From positions 1 through 21,194 of the forward strand of contig CAIVVS010000057.1 in NCBI GenBank assembly GCA_903909415.1: a stretch of DNA of 21,194 nucleotides. The letters are read 5' to 3'. Shown here piece by piece: positions 13,162 through 21,172 of the stretch. The notes below the pieces were generated by a model. The model saw nothing but the letters and a program-made list of their open reading frames with translations, was not told where the DNA came from and searched no databases. This DNA is from an uncultured Pseudomonadota bacterium. GTDB lineage: Bacteria; Pseudomonadota; Gammaproteobacteria; Burkholderiales; SG8-39. How positions within the stretch are numbered: position 1 is the stretch's first letter; every line of letters starts with the position of its first letter. Position numbers and translations under genes: made by a program.

Positions 13162-16100
13162 ATGATGTCCAGCTTTTTCATCGGACGGCCGATCTTCGCG
13201 TCGGTCATCGCCATCATCATCACGCTGGCGGGCCTGGTCGCCTCCAACGTGCTGCCGGTGGCGCAGTACCCGGAGATCGCCCCGCCCACGGTCACGATCA
13301 CCGCGACCTATCCCGGCGCCAGCGCCGAGACGCTGACGCGCACCGTGGCCGCGCCGATCGAGGAACAGCTCTCGGGCGTGGAGGGGCTGCTCTACTTCAA
13401 CTCGGTGGCGGCATCCACCGGGACGCTCACCATCACCGCGACGTTCGAGGTCGGCACCAACATCGACTTCGCCACCGTGACGGTGAACAACCGCGTGAAG
13501 ATCGCCGAGCCGCGCCTGCCGGACGAGGTGCGCCGCACCGGCGTGGTGGTGCAGAAGCGCTCGACCGACATCCTCATGGTGGTGTCGCTGCTCTCGGACG
13601 ACCCGCGCTACGACACGCTCTACCTGTCGAACTACGCGCTGGTGAACGTGCTGGACGTGCTCAAGCGCGTGCCGGGGGTGGCAGACGCGTCGATCTTCGG
13701 CGCCCGCGACTATTCGATGCGGGTCTGGCTGCGCCCCGACCGCATGGCGCAGCTGGGCATCACCACCGGCGACATCGCGGCAGCGATCCGGTCGCAGAAC
13801 GCCCAGTTCGCCGCCGGCAAGATCGGGCAGGCGCCGTCCGAAGGCGACCAGTCGGTGGTGTACACGGTGACCGCCCGCGGGCGCATGGTCGAGCCCGAGG
13901 AGTTCGGGCAGATCGTGCTGCGTTCCAATGGCGCCGGCGGCGTGCTGCGCCTGAAGGACGTGGCGCGGGTCGAACTGGGCGCGCTGAACTACGACTCCTT
14001 CTCGACGGTCAACGGCAAGCCGACCATAGGCGTGGGCGTGTACCTGCAGTCGGGCGCCAACGCGCTGCAGGTCGCGACCTCGGTGCGCGCGGCCATGGAC
14101 GGCATCCGGGCGGCCTTCCCAGCGGGCATCAGCTACTTCACGCCGTTCGACACCACGCGCTTCGTCAAGGCGTCGATCGACGAGGTGATCACCACGCTGT
14201 TCGAGGCGGCGCTGCTGGTGCTCGTGGTGGTGTTCGTGTTCCTGCAGAGCTGGCGCGCGACCGTGATCCCCTTCGTCGCGGTGCCGATCGCGCTGGTGGG
14301 CGCGTTCGCGGGGCTCTACCTGTTCGGCTTCTCGATCAACACCCTCACCCTGTTCGCCATCGTGCTGGCCACCGGTATCGTCGTCGACGACGCGATCGTC
14401 GTGCTCGAGAACGTGGAGCGCCTGATGGCCGAGAAGAAGCTGTCCCCCGGCGAGGCCGCGGTCGAGTCCATGCGCGAGGTGTCCGGCGCCATCGTGGCGA
14501 TCGTGCTGGTGCTGTGCGCGGTGTTCATCCCGGTGGCCTTCCTCGGCGGCATCGCCGGGCAGCTGTACAAGCAGTTCGCCGTGACGGTGGCCACCTCCGT
14601 GACCATCTCGGGTTTCGTGGCGCTCACGCTGACGCCGGCGCTGTGCGCGCTGCTGCTCAAGCCCCAGCACGCCGAATCGGTGCTGTTCCGCCCGTTCAAC
14701 CGCGGCTTCACCGCGCTCACCAACGTCTACACCGCCGGCGTGCGCCTGGTGATCCGCCATGCCTTTATCGCGGTGGTGTTGTTCCTCGGGGTGATCGCTG
14801 CCTCCGTCTGGCTGCTGCAGCGCACGCCGACCAGCTTCGTTCCGGCCGAGGACCAGGGCTACGTGTTCGCCTCCGTGGTCTTGCCCGACGGGGCGAGCAT
14901 CAACCGGACCGGGCGGGTGGGCTCGGACCTGCAGAAGGTGATCTCTGCCCACCCGGCGGTGGAGAACGTGCTGCTGATCAACGGCTTCGACCTGCTCGGT
15001 GGCGGCAACAAGACCAGCGCAGCCACCATGTTCATCACCCTGAAGCCGTGGAACGAGCGCCAGCAGACGGCCCCCGAGGTGGTGTCCTTCATCCTCGAGA
15101 AGGGCCGCGCGGTGCGCGAGGCCATCGTCATCAGCTTCTCCCCCACGCCGATCCGCGGCCTGGGTACCTCCGGCGGCTTCGAGGCCTTCATCCAGAACCG
15201 CGCGGATGGCGATGCGAAGAAGCTGGCGGAAGTGATGCAGCGCTTCACCGCCGAGTTGCGCAAGCAGCCCGAACTCACCGGCGTGAACCAGTTCTTCCGT
15301 CCCACGGTGCCGCAGCTGTACGTCGAGGTAGACCGGGAGAAGGCGATCGCCCAGGGCGTGCCGGTGAGCGACGTGTTCGAGGCGCTGCAGGCCACGATGG
15401 GCGTGCTCTACGTCAACGACTTCAACAAGTTCGGCCGCACCTACCGCGTGCAGGTCCAGGCCGACGCGCCCTACCGTTCCAGACCCGAGGACCTCGGGGG
15501 CATCTACGTGCGCGCGGCCGGCAGCGGCGAGATGGTGCCGCTGCGCAGCCTGATCAGCGTGCGCCCCATCGTCGGTCCCGACCAGCTGGACCGTTTCAAT
15601 GGCTTCCTGTCGGCGAAGATCGTGGGCAATGCGGCGGCGGGGGTGAGTTCCGGGGAGGCGATCGCGGTGTTCGAGCGCGTCGCCGCGGAGGTGCTGCCAC
15701 CGGGCTACACCATCGCCTGGACCGGCACCGCGTTCCAGCAGAAGCGCAGCGGCACCTCGTCGACCCTGGCCTTCGGGCTGGCGCTGGTGATGGTGTTCCT
15801 CATCCTCGCCGCCCAGTACGAGCGCTGGACGCTGCCGGCCGCGGTGCTGCTGGCGGTCCCGTTCGCGGTGCTGGGCGCGCTGCTGGCCGTGCTGATGCGC
15901 GGGCTGTCCAACGACATCTACTTCCAGATCGGGCTGGTGACGCTCATCGGACTGGCTGCCAAGAACGCGATCCTGATCGTGGAGTTCGCCTCCCAGAACA
16001 TGGAAGCAGGCATGGACGCCGCGGAGGCCGCGATCGAGGCCGCCCGCCAGCGCTTTCGTCCCATCGTGATGACCTCGCTGGCGTTCATGTTCGGCGTGCT

Positions 16101-16314
16101 GCCGCTGGCCATGGCCAGCGGCGCCGGCGCCGGCGCGCGCCGTTCCATGGGGACGGGCGTGCTCGGCGGCATGGTCCTGGCCACCTTCGTCGCGACGCTG
16201 TTCATTCCGCTGTTCTTCGTGCTGCTGTCGCGCCATCGCGAGGGCAAGGTGGCGGCCAAGGGCCCGGGCAAGGGCGCCTCGGGCGAACCGGTGACCGAGG
16301 GGGACGTGCCATGA
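13162..16314 (+). CDS. RND multidrug efflux transporter, AcrB/MexB (HAE1) type
   Basis: Proton-driven inner-membrane pump of 1050 residues, the normal size for HAE1 transporters. The start MMSSFFIGRPIFASVIAII and the first periplasmic segment PVAQYPEIAPPTV are typical. The proton relay is intact: GIVVDDAIVVLENVER in TM4 (the AcrB Asp407/Asp408 pair) and GLAAKNAILIVEFA in TM10 (Lys940 equivalent). Two halves with large periplasmic loops and twelve membrane segments can be followed. The C-terminus ends in a Lys/Gly-rich tail. ATG 13162 is used; ATG 13165 is an equally possible start. The stop overlaps the channel gene by ATGA. Exact drug specificity is not predictable. Confidence 0.96.
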   Translation: MMSSFFIGRPIFASVIAIIITLAGLVASNVLPVAQYPEIAPPTVTITATYPGASAETLTRTVAAPIEEQLSGVEGLLYFNSVAASTGTLTITATFEVGTNIDFATVTVNNRVKIAEPRLPDEVRRTGVVVQKRSTDILMVVSLLSDDPRYDTLYLSNYALVNVLDVLKRVPGVADASIFGARDYSMRVWLRPDRMAQLGITTGDIAAAIRSQNAQFAAGKIGQAPSEGDQSVVYTVTARGRMVEPEEFGQIVLRSNGAGGVLRLKDVARVELGALNYDSFSTVNGKPTIGVGVYLQSGANALQVATSVRAAMDGIRAAFPAGISYFTPFDTTRFVKASIDEVITTLFEAALLVLVVVFVFLQSWRATVIPFVAVPIALVGAFAGLYLFGFSINTLTLFAIVLATGIVVDDAIVVLENVERLMAEKKLSPGEAAVESMREVSGAIVAIVLVLCAVFIPVAFLGGIAGQLYKQFAVTVATSVTISGFVALTLTPALCALLLKPQHAESVLFRPFNRGFTALTNVYTAGVRLVIRHAFIAVVLFLGVIAASVWLLQRTPTSFVPAEDQGYVFASVVLPDGASINRTGRVGSDLQKVISAHPAVENVLLINGFDLLGGGNKTSAATMFITLKPWNERQQTAPEVVSFILEKGRAVREAIVISFSPTPIRGLGTSGGFEAFIQNRADGDAKKLAEVMQRFTAELRKQPELTGVNQFFRPTVPQLYVEVDREKAIAQGVPVSDVFEALQATMGVLYVNDFNKFGRTYRVQVQADAPYRSRPEDLGGIYVRAAGSGEMVPLRSLISVRPIVGPDQLDRFNGFLSAKIVGNAAAGVSSGEAIAVFERVAAEVLPPGYTIAWTGTAFQQKRSGTSSTLAFGLALVMVFLILAAQYERWTLPAAVLLAVPFAVLGALLAVLMRGLSNDIYFQIGLVTLIGLAAKNAILIVEFASQNMEAGMDAAEAAIEAARQRFRPIVMTSLAFMFGVLPLAMASGAGAGARRSMGTGVLGGMVLATFVATLFIPLFFVLLSRHREGKVAAKGPGKGASGEPVTEGDVP

Positions 16315-17765
16315 GCCCCCTTCGTCCGGTGAACCCGGCGTTTCCAGCCGCGCTCGCCCTGCTCCTGGCCGGGTGCACGGTCGGCCCCGACTACCAGCGT
16401 CCTTCGCCGGTGGCGTTGCCAGCCGCCTATGAAGCCGGCACGGCGCCCGCCGACGCCGCGGTGCAGCGCGAGTGGTGGAAGCTGTACAAGGACGCGCAGC
16501 TGGATGCGCTCGTTGCCGCCGCGCTGGAGCGCAACGCGGATGCGCGCATCGCCGCCGCGCGTATCGAGGAGACCGATGCCAACCTGCGCGAGGCCGGCGC
16601 CTCCTTCCTGCCGCCGGTGGACCTGGCCGCGTCGCCTTCGCGCCAGCAGGTCAGCACGCGCCTTGCGACCGTGGCGCAGCAGCCGCTGGTACGGAGCAAC
16701 GCGCGCCTGGCGCTCACGACGTCGTTCGAGCTGGACTTCTGGGGCCGCCTGCGCCGCGGCGTGGAAGCCGCGCGCGCCAACGCGCTCGCCAGCCGCTACG
16801 GCCGGGACGTGGTCGCGCTGTCCCTCTCCGGACTGGTGGCGCAGACCTATTTCTCGGTCCGCTCGCTGGACGCGCAGCTGCTGGTCACGCGGGAGTCGCT
16901 GAGGTCGCGCGAGGAGAGCTACCGGACGGTCCGCGACCGTGCGAGCGGCGGGATCGCCTCCGACCTGGAGCTGAACCAGGCCGAGGTCGCGCGGCGCGAT
17001 GCGTCCTCGCAGCTCACCGAACTGCAGCGCCAGCGTGAGCTGGTGGTCCACCAGCTCGGCGCGCTCACCGGCAAGCCGGACCTCGCGCTGGGCGGGGGCG
17101 ACATTCGCAGCCTGCCGCTGCCACCGGTCCCGCCCACGGGCATCCCGGCCAGCCTGCTGGAACGCCGTCCCGACATACGCCAGGCCGAGCAGGCCCTGGT
17201 CGCGGCCAATGCCCAGATCGGCGTGGCCAGGGCGGCCATGCTGCCGACCATATCGCTCACCGGGAGCTACGGCTCGGAAAGCCGTGACCTGGCCGACCTG
17301 CTTTCGCGCGGCACCAATATCTGGTCGCTCGCGTTCGGCCTGGCGCTGCCGGTGTTCGACTGGGGCCGGCTGCAGGCGCGCAGCGACGCGGCCTCGGCGC
17401 GCGCGCGCCAGTCGCTGGGCGGCTACCAGAAGGCGATCGAGTCGGGATTCCGCGACGTGGCCGACGCGCTCACCAACCTGCGCCAGTACGCGCTCGCGGA
17501 AGAAGACGTCGAGGCACGGGTCCGCGCGGCGCGCAGCTCCCTTGAGCTCGCGCAGCTGCGCTACAAGTCGGGCTACTCGGGCTACCTAGAGGTGCTGGAC
17601 GCCCAGCGTACCGCCAACGAGGCCGAGCTGGCGCTGTTGCGCAACCGCCAGTCGCGCCTGTCGGCCAGCGTGGACCTGATGAAGGCGCTGGGCGGCGGCT
17701 GGGACGCGCAGGCCGCCGAGCAGGGCCTGTCCGCCACCGGCCTGTCGGCCATCGGCGCCCGCTAG
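16311..17765 (+). CDS. RND efflux outer-membrane channel lipoprotein (OprM/NodT family)
   Basis: TolC-like outer-membrane factor of 484 residues. The signal peptide ends in lipobox LAGC with Cys22, followed by the family hallmark TVGPDYQRP. Two internally repeated halves carry the helical-barrel motifs: [57 protein letters not shown]; then [56 protein letters not shown] and [20 protein letters not shown]. The start overlaps the pump stop by ATGA. Its TAG stop shares three bases with the stop of convergent leuA, and no terminator lies between them. Together with the two preceding genes it completes a tripartite pump. Confidence 0.95.
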   Translation: MSPLRPVNPAFPAALALLLAGCTVGPDYQRPSPVALPAAYEAGTAPADAAVQREWWKLYKDAQLDALVAAALERNADARIAAARIEETDANLREAGASFLPPVDLAASPSRQQVSTRLATVAQQPLVRSNARLALTTSFELDFWGRLRRGVEAARANALASRYGRDVVALSLSGLVAQTYFSVRSLDAQLLVTRESLRSREESYRTVRDRASGGIASDLELNQAEVARRDASSQLTELQRQRELVVHQLGALTGKPDLALGGGDIRSLPLPPVPPTGIPASLLERRPDIRQAEQALVAANAQIGVARAAMLPTISLTGSYGSESRDLADLLSRGTNIWSLAFGLALPVFDWGRLQARSDAASARARQSLGGYQKAIESGFRDVADALTNLRQYALAEEDVEARVRAARSSLELAQLRYKSGYSGYLEVLDAQRTANEAELALLRNRQSRLSASVDLMKALGGGWDAQAAEQGLSATGLSAIGAR

Positions 17766-19450
17766 GCGGCGTCCGCCACCTTCGCGCGGGCCAGCGCACG
17801 GTTGGCCGCCGACAGCACCGCCAGCATGGACGCGGTGGCGATGTTCTCGTGCAGGCCGACGCCGAACACCGGCTGCGCGAGGAAGGGCGCGCCGACCTCC
17901 ACGAAGGCCGCCGCGCGCGCGTCGCTGCCACCGGCGAGGGAGCGCTCCTCGTAGGACAGCACCCGTATGCCGCAGTTGAGCGCATGCACCAAGGCGTCGA
18001 TCGGCCCGTTGCCGCGCCCGTGCAGCACGCTTGCGCCACCCTGTGGCGTGCGCACGTTCAGGGCCAGAGCGACCCCGTCGGCGTTGCCGTCGACGTCGGC
18101 TTGTTCCAGCCGGTGGCTGACGTATTGCCAGGTCGTGCCCGTGGCGAGGTACTCGCCGCGGAAGATCTCCCAGATCGCCGCCGAATCCATCTCGCGGCCG
18201 GACTCGTCGGTGACGCGCTGTACCGCCTGGCTGAACTCGATCTGCAGCCGGCGCGGCATCACCACGCCGTAGTCGCGCTCCAGCAGGTAGGCGATGCCGC
18301 CTTTCCCGGACTGGCTGTTGACGCGGATCACCGCCTCGTAGCTGCGGCCCAGGTCGGCCGGGTCCACCGGGAGGTAGGGGACGTCCCAGATCGCGCCATC
18401 CCTGCGCTGGGCGAGTCCCTTCTTGATCGCGTCCTGGTGCGAACCGGAGAACGCGGTGAACACCAGGTCGCCGACGTAGGGATGGCGCGGGTGGATGGGC
18501 AGCTGGTTGCAGTGCTCGACCACGCGCGCGACCTCGTTGATGTCGGAGAAGTCCAGCCCCGGGTGCACGCCCTGGGTGTAGAGGTTGAGCGCGAGGGTGA
18601 CGATGTCCACGTTGCCGGTGCGCTCGCCGTTGCCGAACAGGCAGCCCTCGACGCGGTCGGCGCCGGCCATCAGGCCGAGCTCGGCCGCGGCCACGCCGGT
18701 GCCGCGGTCGTTGTGCGGGTGCAGGGAGAGCACGATGGCCTCGCGCCGCGCGAGGTGGCGGTGCATCCACTCGATCTGGTCGGCGTAGATGTTGGGCGTG
18801 GACACTTCCACGGTCGCCGGCAGGTTGATGATGGCCGGCAGCGCGGTGGTGGGTTTGAGCTCCGCGATCACCGCGTTGCAGACCTCGGCGGCGAAATCCA
18901 GCTCGGTGGCGGTGAAGGTTTCCGGCGAGTACTCGAAGCGCCATTGCGTCGCGGGGCGCTGGTCGGCCAGCTGGCGCATCAGGCGTGACGCGCCCACGGC
19001 GAGCGCCTTGCAGCCGTCGCGATCCAGGTCGAACACGGTGCGTCGGAACGCCGGCGAGGTGGCGTTGTACAGGTGCACGATGGCGCGCGGTGCGCCCTCC
19101 AGCGATTCGAAGGTGCGGCGTATCAGTTCCTCGCGCGCCGGCGTGAGCACCTGGATGGTGACGTCGTCGGGAACCGCGCCGGATTCGACCAGCCAGCGCA
19201 CGAAGTCGAAGTCGGTCTGTGACGCGGAGGGAAAGCCGACCTCGATCTCCTTGAAGCCGGTGCGCACCAGCGTGTCGAACAACATGCGCTTGCGCCCCAC
19301 GTCCATGGGCTCGATCAGCGACTGGTTGCCGTCGCGCAGGTCGGATGAGCACCAGACCGGCGGCCGGGTGATGGTGTTGGCGGGCCAGGTGCGATCGGCG
19401 AGGGCGACCGGGGCGAAGGGGCGGTACTTGGAAGACGGATTGCTCAACAT
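17762..19450 (-). CDS. leuA: 2-isopropylmalate synthase (type 2 LeuA)
   Basis: First committed enzyme of leucine synthesis, joining acetyl-CoA to 2-oxoisovalerate. At 562 residues it has the long type-2 form. The opening [17 protein letters not shown] is family-typical. Catalytic-barrel residues are clear: DLRDGNQ (37-43), [31 protein letters not shown], the metal-binding HPHNDRGTG (His244, His246) and [10 protein letters not shown]. The C-terminal regulatory domain for leucine feedback covers about 430-562 ([14 protein letters not shown] and after). GGAGAAC four bases before the ATG fixes the start. A leader ORF, a hairpin with T5 and a coupled small ORF lie upstream, suggesting attenuation by leucine supply. 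It converges on the efflux operon. Confidence 0.96.
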   Translation of the reverse strand: MLSNPSSKYRPFAPVALADRTWPANTITRPPVWCSSDLRDGNQSLIEPMDVGRKRMLFDTLVRTGFKEIEVGFPSASQTDFDFVRWLVESGAVPDDVTIQVLTPAREELIRRTFESLEGAPRAIVHLYNATSPAFRRTVFDLDRDGCKALAVGASRLMRQLADQRPATQWRFEYSPETFTATELDFAAEVCNAVIAELKPTTALPAIINLPATVEVSTPNIYADQIEWMHRHLARREAIVLSLHPHNDRGTGVAAAELGLMAGADRVEGCLFGNGERTGNVDIVTLALNLYTQGVHPGLDFSDINEVARVVEHCNQLPIHPRHPYVGDLVFTAFSGSHQDAIKKGLAQRRDGAIWDVPYLPVDPADLGRSYEAVIRVNSQSGKGGIAYLLERDYGVVMPRRLQIEFSQAVQRVTDESGREMDSAAIWEIFRGEYLATGTTWQYVSHRLEQADVDGNADGVALALNVRTPQGGASVLHGRGNGPIDALVHALNCGIRVLSYEERSLAGGSDARAAAFVEVGAPFLAQPVFGVGLHENIATASMLAVLSAANRALARAKVADAA

Positions 19451-19587
19451 GGGGTTCTCCGGGGCGTTCGGTGTCGGGAATGCCGGAGGGCCGGTCCGGT
19501 GCTGCATGCATGGCCACGCGGCAGCCCGTCGCTCCAGGCCGCGCAGCCGGGCGGCAGTCGCAGCGGTTCGGGGCGCATCGTGGTCAT
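19444..19587 (-). CDS. Candidate 47-codon ORF translationally coupled to leuA
   Basis: The ATG at 19587 has GGAGAAC three bases upstream, the same Shine-Dalgarno heptamer that leuA uses. The ORF runs 47 codons (starting [15 protein letters not shown]) and stops at a TGA inside the first codons of leuA, so the junction reads ATGTTGA with a 7-base overlap. The product is rich in Arg and Pro, with three Cys, and matches no family I know. Its likeliest value is regulatory: ribosomes ending here could re-start on leuA. It may also be a chance open frame, and it has no strong coding signature. Confidence 0.35.
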   Translation of the reverse strand: MTTMRPEPLRLPPGCAAWSDGLPRGHACSTGPALRHSRHRTPRRTPC

Positions 19588-19649
19588 GGCGTTCTCCATG
19601 GAGCGGGCGGGGCGTTGGTCTGGATCGGGGGCGCAGGATCGCGGGACGC

Positions 19650-19666
19650 AAAAATGCGCCTGGCGC
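19650..19666 (-). terminator. Short GC hairpin plus T5 in the leuA leader, possible attenuator
   Basis: On the minus strand GCGC, a CAG loop and GCGC (19666-19656) are followed by A and TTTTT (19654-19650). The local stem is only 4 bp, so alone it would be weak. A stronger alternative pairing with the leader ORF also abuts this T tract. Confidence 0.4.
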
Positions 19667-19738
19667 CGGGTTCAGGACCGGGCGGCGGGACTGCTCGAAT
19701 TGGGGGTTGGGGTTATTTGCGCGCGGGGCGCAGGCGCA
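19655..19738 (-). promoter_or_regulatory. Long-range inverted repeat linking leader Leu codons to the T5 tract
   Basis: TGCGCCTG (19738-19731 on the minus strand) covers Leu26-Arg27-Leu28 of the leader ORF. It is exactly complementary over 8 bases to CAGGCGCA (19662-19655), which directly precedes TTTTT. A ribosome stalled on those Leu codons would block the pairing. This is the geometry expected of an attenuator, but a competing antiterminator stem was not identified with confidence. Confidence 0.4.
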
Positions 19739-19814
19739 GCAGACCCAGGCTCAGGATCGCAACCATCAGGGCGATGAGCTCGGGGGAAGTACGGGTCTGG
19801 GCGCGGCGGAACAT
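19713..19814 (-). CDS. Candidate leu leader peptide (33 residues), branched-chain-residue rich
   Basis: Short ORF of 33 codons ending in TAA, 262 bases before leuA on the same strand. Residues 13-30 read [18 protein letters not shown]; within 13-28 there are seven Leu, two Ile and one Val. Such enrichment is typical of leader peptides that sense charged tRNA for leucine or branched-chain amino acids. The promoter just upstream would start the mRNA at or beside the ATG, so translation may be leaderless. The two last Leu codons are part of an RNA segment complementary to bases preceding a T5 tract. A tiny one-helix membrane protein is the alternative reading, as the segment is also hydrophobic. 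Confidence 0.6.
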   Translation of the reverse strand: MFRRAQTRTSPELIALMVAILSLGLLRLRPARK

Positions 19815-19820
19815 GGCCCC

Positions 19821-19849
19821 AATGTATGCCCGGTCCGGGGGCCTGTCAA
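19821..19849 (-). promoter_or_regulatory. Sigma-70 promoter for the leu leader and leuA
   Basis: On the minus strand TTGACA (19849-19844), a perfect -35, is followed after exactly 17 bp by TACATT (19826-19821), a four-of-six -10. Six bases (GGGGCC) separate the -10 from the leader ORF's ATG, so the expected transcription start is at or next to that ATG. This is the best promoter match in the window. Confidence 0.75.
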
Positions 19850-19891
19850 CAGGGATATGGCCGGCACGCCCGAACCGCGGCATGCGCCCCG

Positions 19892-20497
19892 TCAGGCGGT
19901 GCCGCCGCCCCCGTCCGCGCGGGCGCTGGCGACGCGGAAGGCCTCCAGGCGCGCGTGGTAGTCCACCGCGTCGCCGTACTCCAGGAACCGGGCATAGCGC
20001 GAATGCGTGCCCAGCACCTTGCGGGCGTGCTTGATCGGGCAGAAGTACTGCTCGGTGCGGGCGACGATCTCCGTGGCGTAGGCCAGCAGCCCGTTCGCGT
20101 AGGCGCAGTACTCGCAATGCAAGCGCTCGACGAAGTTCAGGTAGCCGAGCTGGTGCCGGTCGAACACGATGTAGTCCGTGCGGCGCACGCGTGCGATGCC
20201 GTAGATCGGGAAGCACAGCGCCTGGTACAGGCTGACGGTCAGGTCCAGCGCCGCCATCGGCAGGGCCATGCCGTAGATGACCGGACCGGTGACGAGGTTC
20301 TGGGGCCGGTCGGTGACCAGCCAGCGCAGGAATCCGCGCTTCAGGCGCCTGTTCGCCTCGGCAATGCCGGCCGCGAACTCGACGCGCTTGCCGTTCAGGG
20401 TGAACAGCACGCGCGACTCGCGGTGGTGCAGCGCCGCCTTCAGTTCGTCCTCGAGTGTCCCGATCTGCTCAAGCAGCTCCCGTATCCGGTTGTCCAT
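19892..20497 (-). CDS. Conserved hypothetical membrane protein with Cys motif
   Basis: Product of 201 residues. An N-terminal helix (IRELLEQIGTLEDELKAAL) could form a coiled coil. Then come the basic segment NRRLKRGFLRWLV, a hydrophobic hairpin at about 68-104 (LVTGPVIYGMALPMAALDL then LYQALCFPIYGIARV), and a conserved-looking part DYIVFDRHQLGYLNFVERL, with Cys128-x2-Cys131, ARTEQY, and Cys153-Pro-x2-His157. I recall similar proteins as uncharacterised in other proteobacteria, but no function. Three Cys and one His could bind a metal. ATG at 20497 was chosen because it lies 8 bases after the previous stop and starts the sensible helix; the frame is open further up, inside the SnoaL-like gene. 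Confidence 0.75.
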   Translation of the reverse strand: MDNRIRELLEQIGTLEDELKAALHHRESRVLFTLNGKRVEFAAGIAEANRRLKRGFLRWLVTDRPQNLVTGPVIYGMALPMAALDLTVSLYQALCFPIYGIARVRRTDYIVFDRHQLGYLNFVERLHCEYCAYANGLLAYATEIVARTEQYFCPIKHARKVLGTHSRYARFLEYGDAVDYHARLEAFRVASARADGGGGTA

Positions 20498-20505
20498 CGT
20501 CGCTT

Positions 20506-21120
20506 TCAGGCGCTGCCCGCGAGCCAGGCGCGCCCGGAGGCGAGCACCGCGTCCAGCGCCCCGCCCTTGGACACCGGCAGCGAGGGGTTCACAGTCTGGC
20601 CGCGCGAGCTCTGCAGGTAGGCCAGGTGCCGGTAGCCGTCGGGAAACTGCGCCAGGCGCGCCGGATCCAGCTTGATGCTCGCCGACGGATCCACCGGGTC
20701 CATGCGGTCCTTGTCGTAGATGCAGTCGCGCTTGGCGATGCGCCACTCGCCGTTGCGCTTCTCGAAGCGGTCGTGGAAGCGCCCGGTGGCGGTCACGTCC
20801 ACCAGCACGCCGTCCAGTTCGTTGCGCACCATGATCATCATGCGCGACAGGGCCACGGCGCGGTGGCCCGCCAGGCTCACCATGCTGCCGCCCATCACGT
20901 GCATGGACCGCGCGCCCTTGGCGAAGGACGACTGGGCCTCCTCGATGAACTTGTCGAACGGGCCCTGGTACCAGGTCGCGGCCATGGTGGCCTCCGGGTG
21001 CAGCGTCGCGCGCAGCCGGTCCCAGTCGCCGCTGTCGCGCGACATCGCCCAGGCCTGCACCACCTCGATGATGGCCAGGCGGTCGCTCAGGTCGGTCATG
21101 CCGGTGTCCTGCTTGTGCAT
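20506..21120 (-). CDS. SnoaL-like / NTF2-fold protein
   Basis: Product of 204 residues with a SnoaL-like cone-shaped domain over the first 140. The order is LAIIEVVQAWAMSRDSGDWDRLRATLHPEA, then MHVMGGSMVSLAGHRAVALS, the strand MIMVRNELDGVLVDVTATGRFHDRFEK, and RNGEWRIAKRDCIYDKDRM, as in bacterial NTF2-family polyketide-cyclase, dehydratase and isomerase relatives. The remaining 60 residues are an extra tail. AGAGGAA eight bases upstream supports the start at 21120. It is followed after 8 bases by the Cys-motif membrane protein, so both are likely co-transcribed. Enzymatic activity and substrate are unknown, since this fold also serves many non-catalytic proteins. Confidence 0.82.
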   Translation of the reverse strand: MHKQDTGMTDLSDRLAIIEVVQAWAMSRDSGDWDRLRATLHPEATMAATWYQGPFDKFIEEAQSSFAKGARSMHVMGGSMVSLAGHRAVALSRMMIMVRNELDGVLVDVTATGRFHDRFEKRNGEWRIAKRDCIYDKDRMDPVDPSASIKLDPARLAQFPDGYRHLAYLQSSRGQTVNPSLPVSKGGALDAVLASGRAWLAGSA

Positions 21121-21153
21121 CGTCTCGTTCCTCTGGTGTCGTTCGTTGCGTGT

Positions 21154-21172
21154 GCGCCCGGGTGCCGGGCGC
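21154..21172. repeat. Perfect inverted repeat upstream of the SnoaL-like gene
   Basis: GCGCCCGG (21154-21161) and CCGGGCGC (21165-21172) form an 8-bp perfect stem with a 3-base loop. On the plus strand it is followed by CGCTTTCC, a poor T tract. It could be a stem in the 5' leader of the minus-strand gene or an imperfect terminator for a gene beyond the edge. Confidence 0.4.

Noticed and set aside
12862..16236. Very long open frame on the minus strand opposite the efflux pump
   Set aside because: It is antisense to a clear RND transporter and its translation is dominated by His, Arg, Gln and Gly, as expected when a GC-rich gene is read backwards. The other long antisense frames in the window share this character.
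19451..19651. In-frame extension of leuA by 67 codons
   Set aside because: It would start at a TTG at the end of the T tract, has no ribosome-binding site or LeuA homology, and the ATG at 19450 has GGAGAAC and the conserved opening.
19864..19885. Hairpin just after the Cys-motif gene as its terminator
   Set aside because: A 7-bp stem with one wobble is possible on the minus strand, but no T run follows and the leu promoter begins 15 bases later. A factor-dependent end is possible but unsupported.
20498..20746. Upstream extension of the Cys-motif protein
   Set aside because: It lies wholly within the SnoaL-like gene in another frame and has shadow-like composition.
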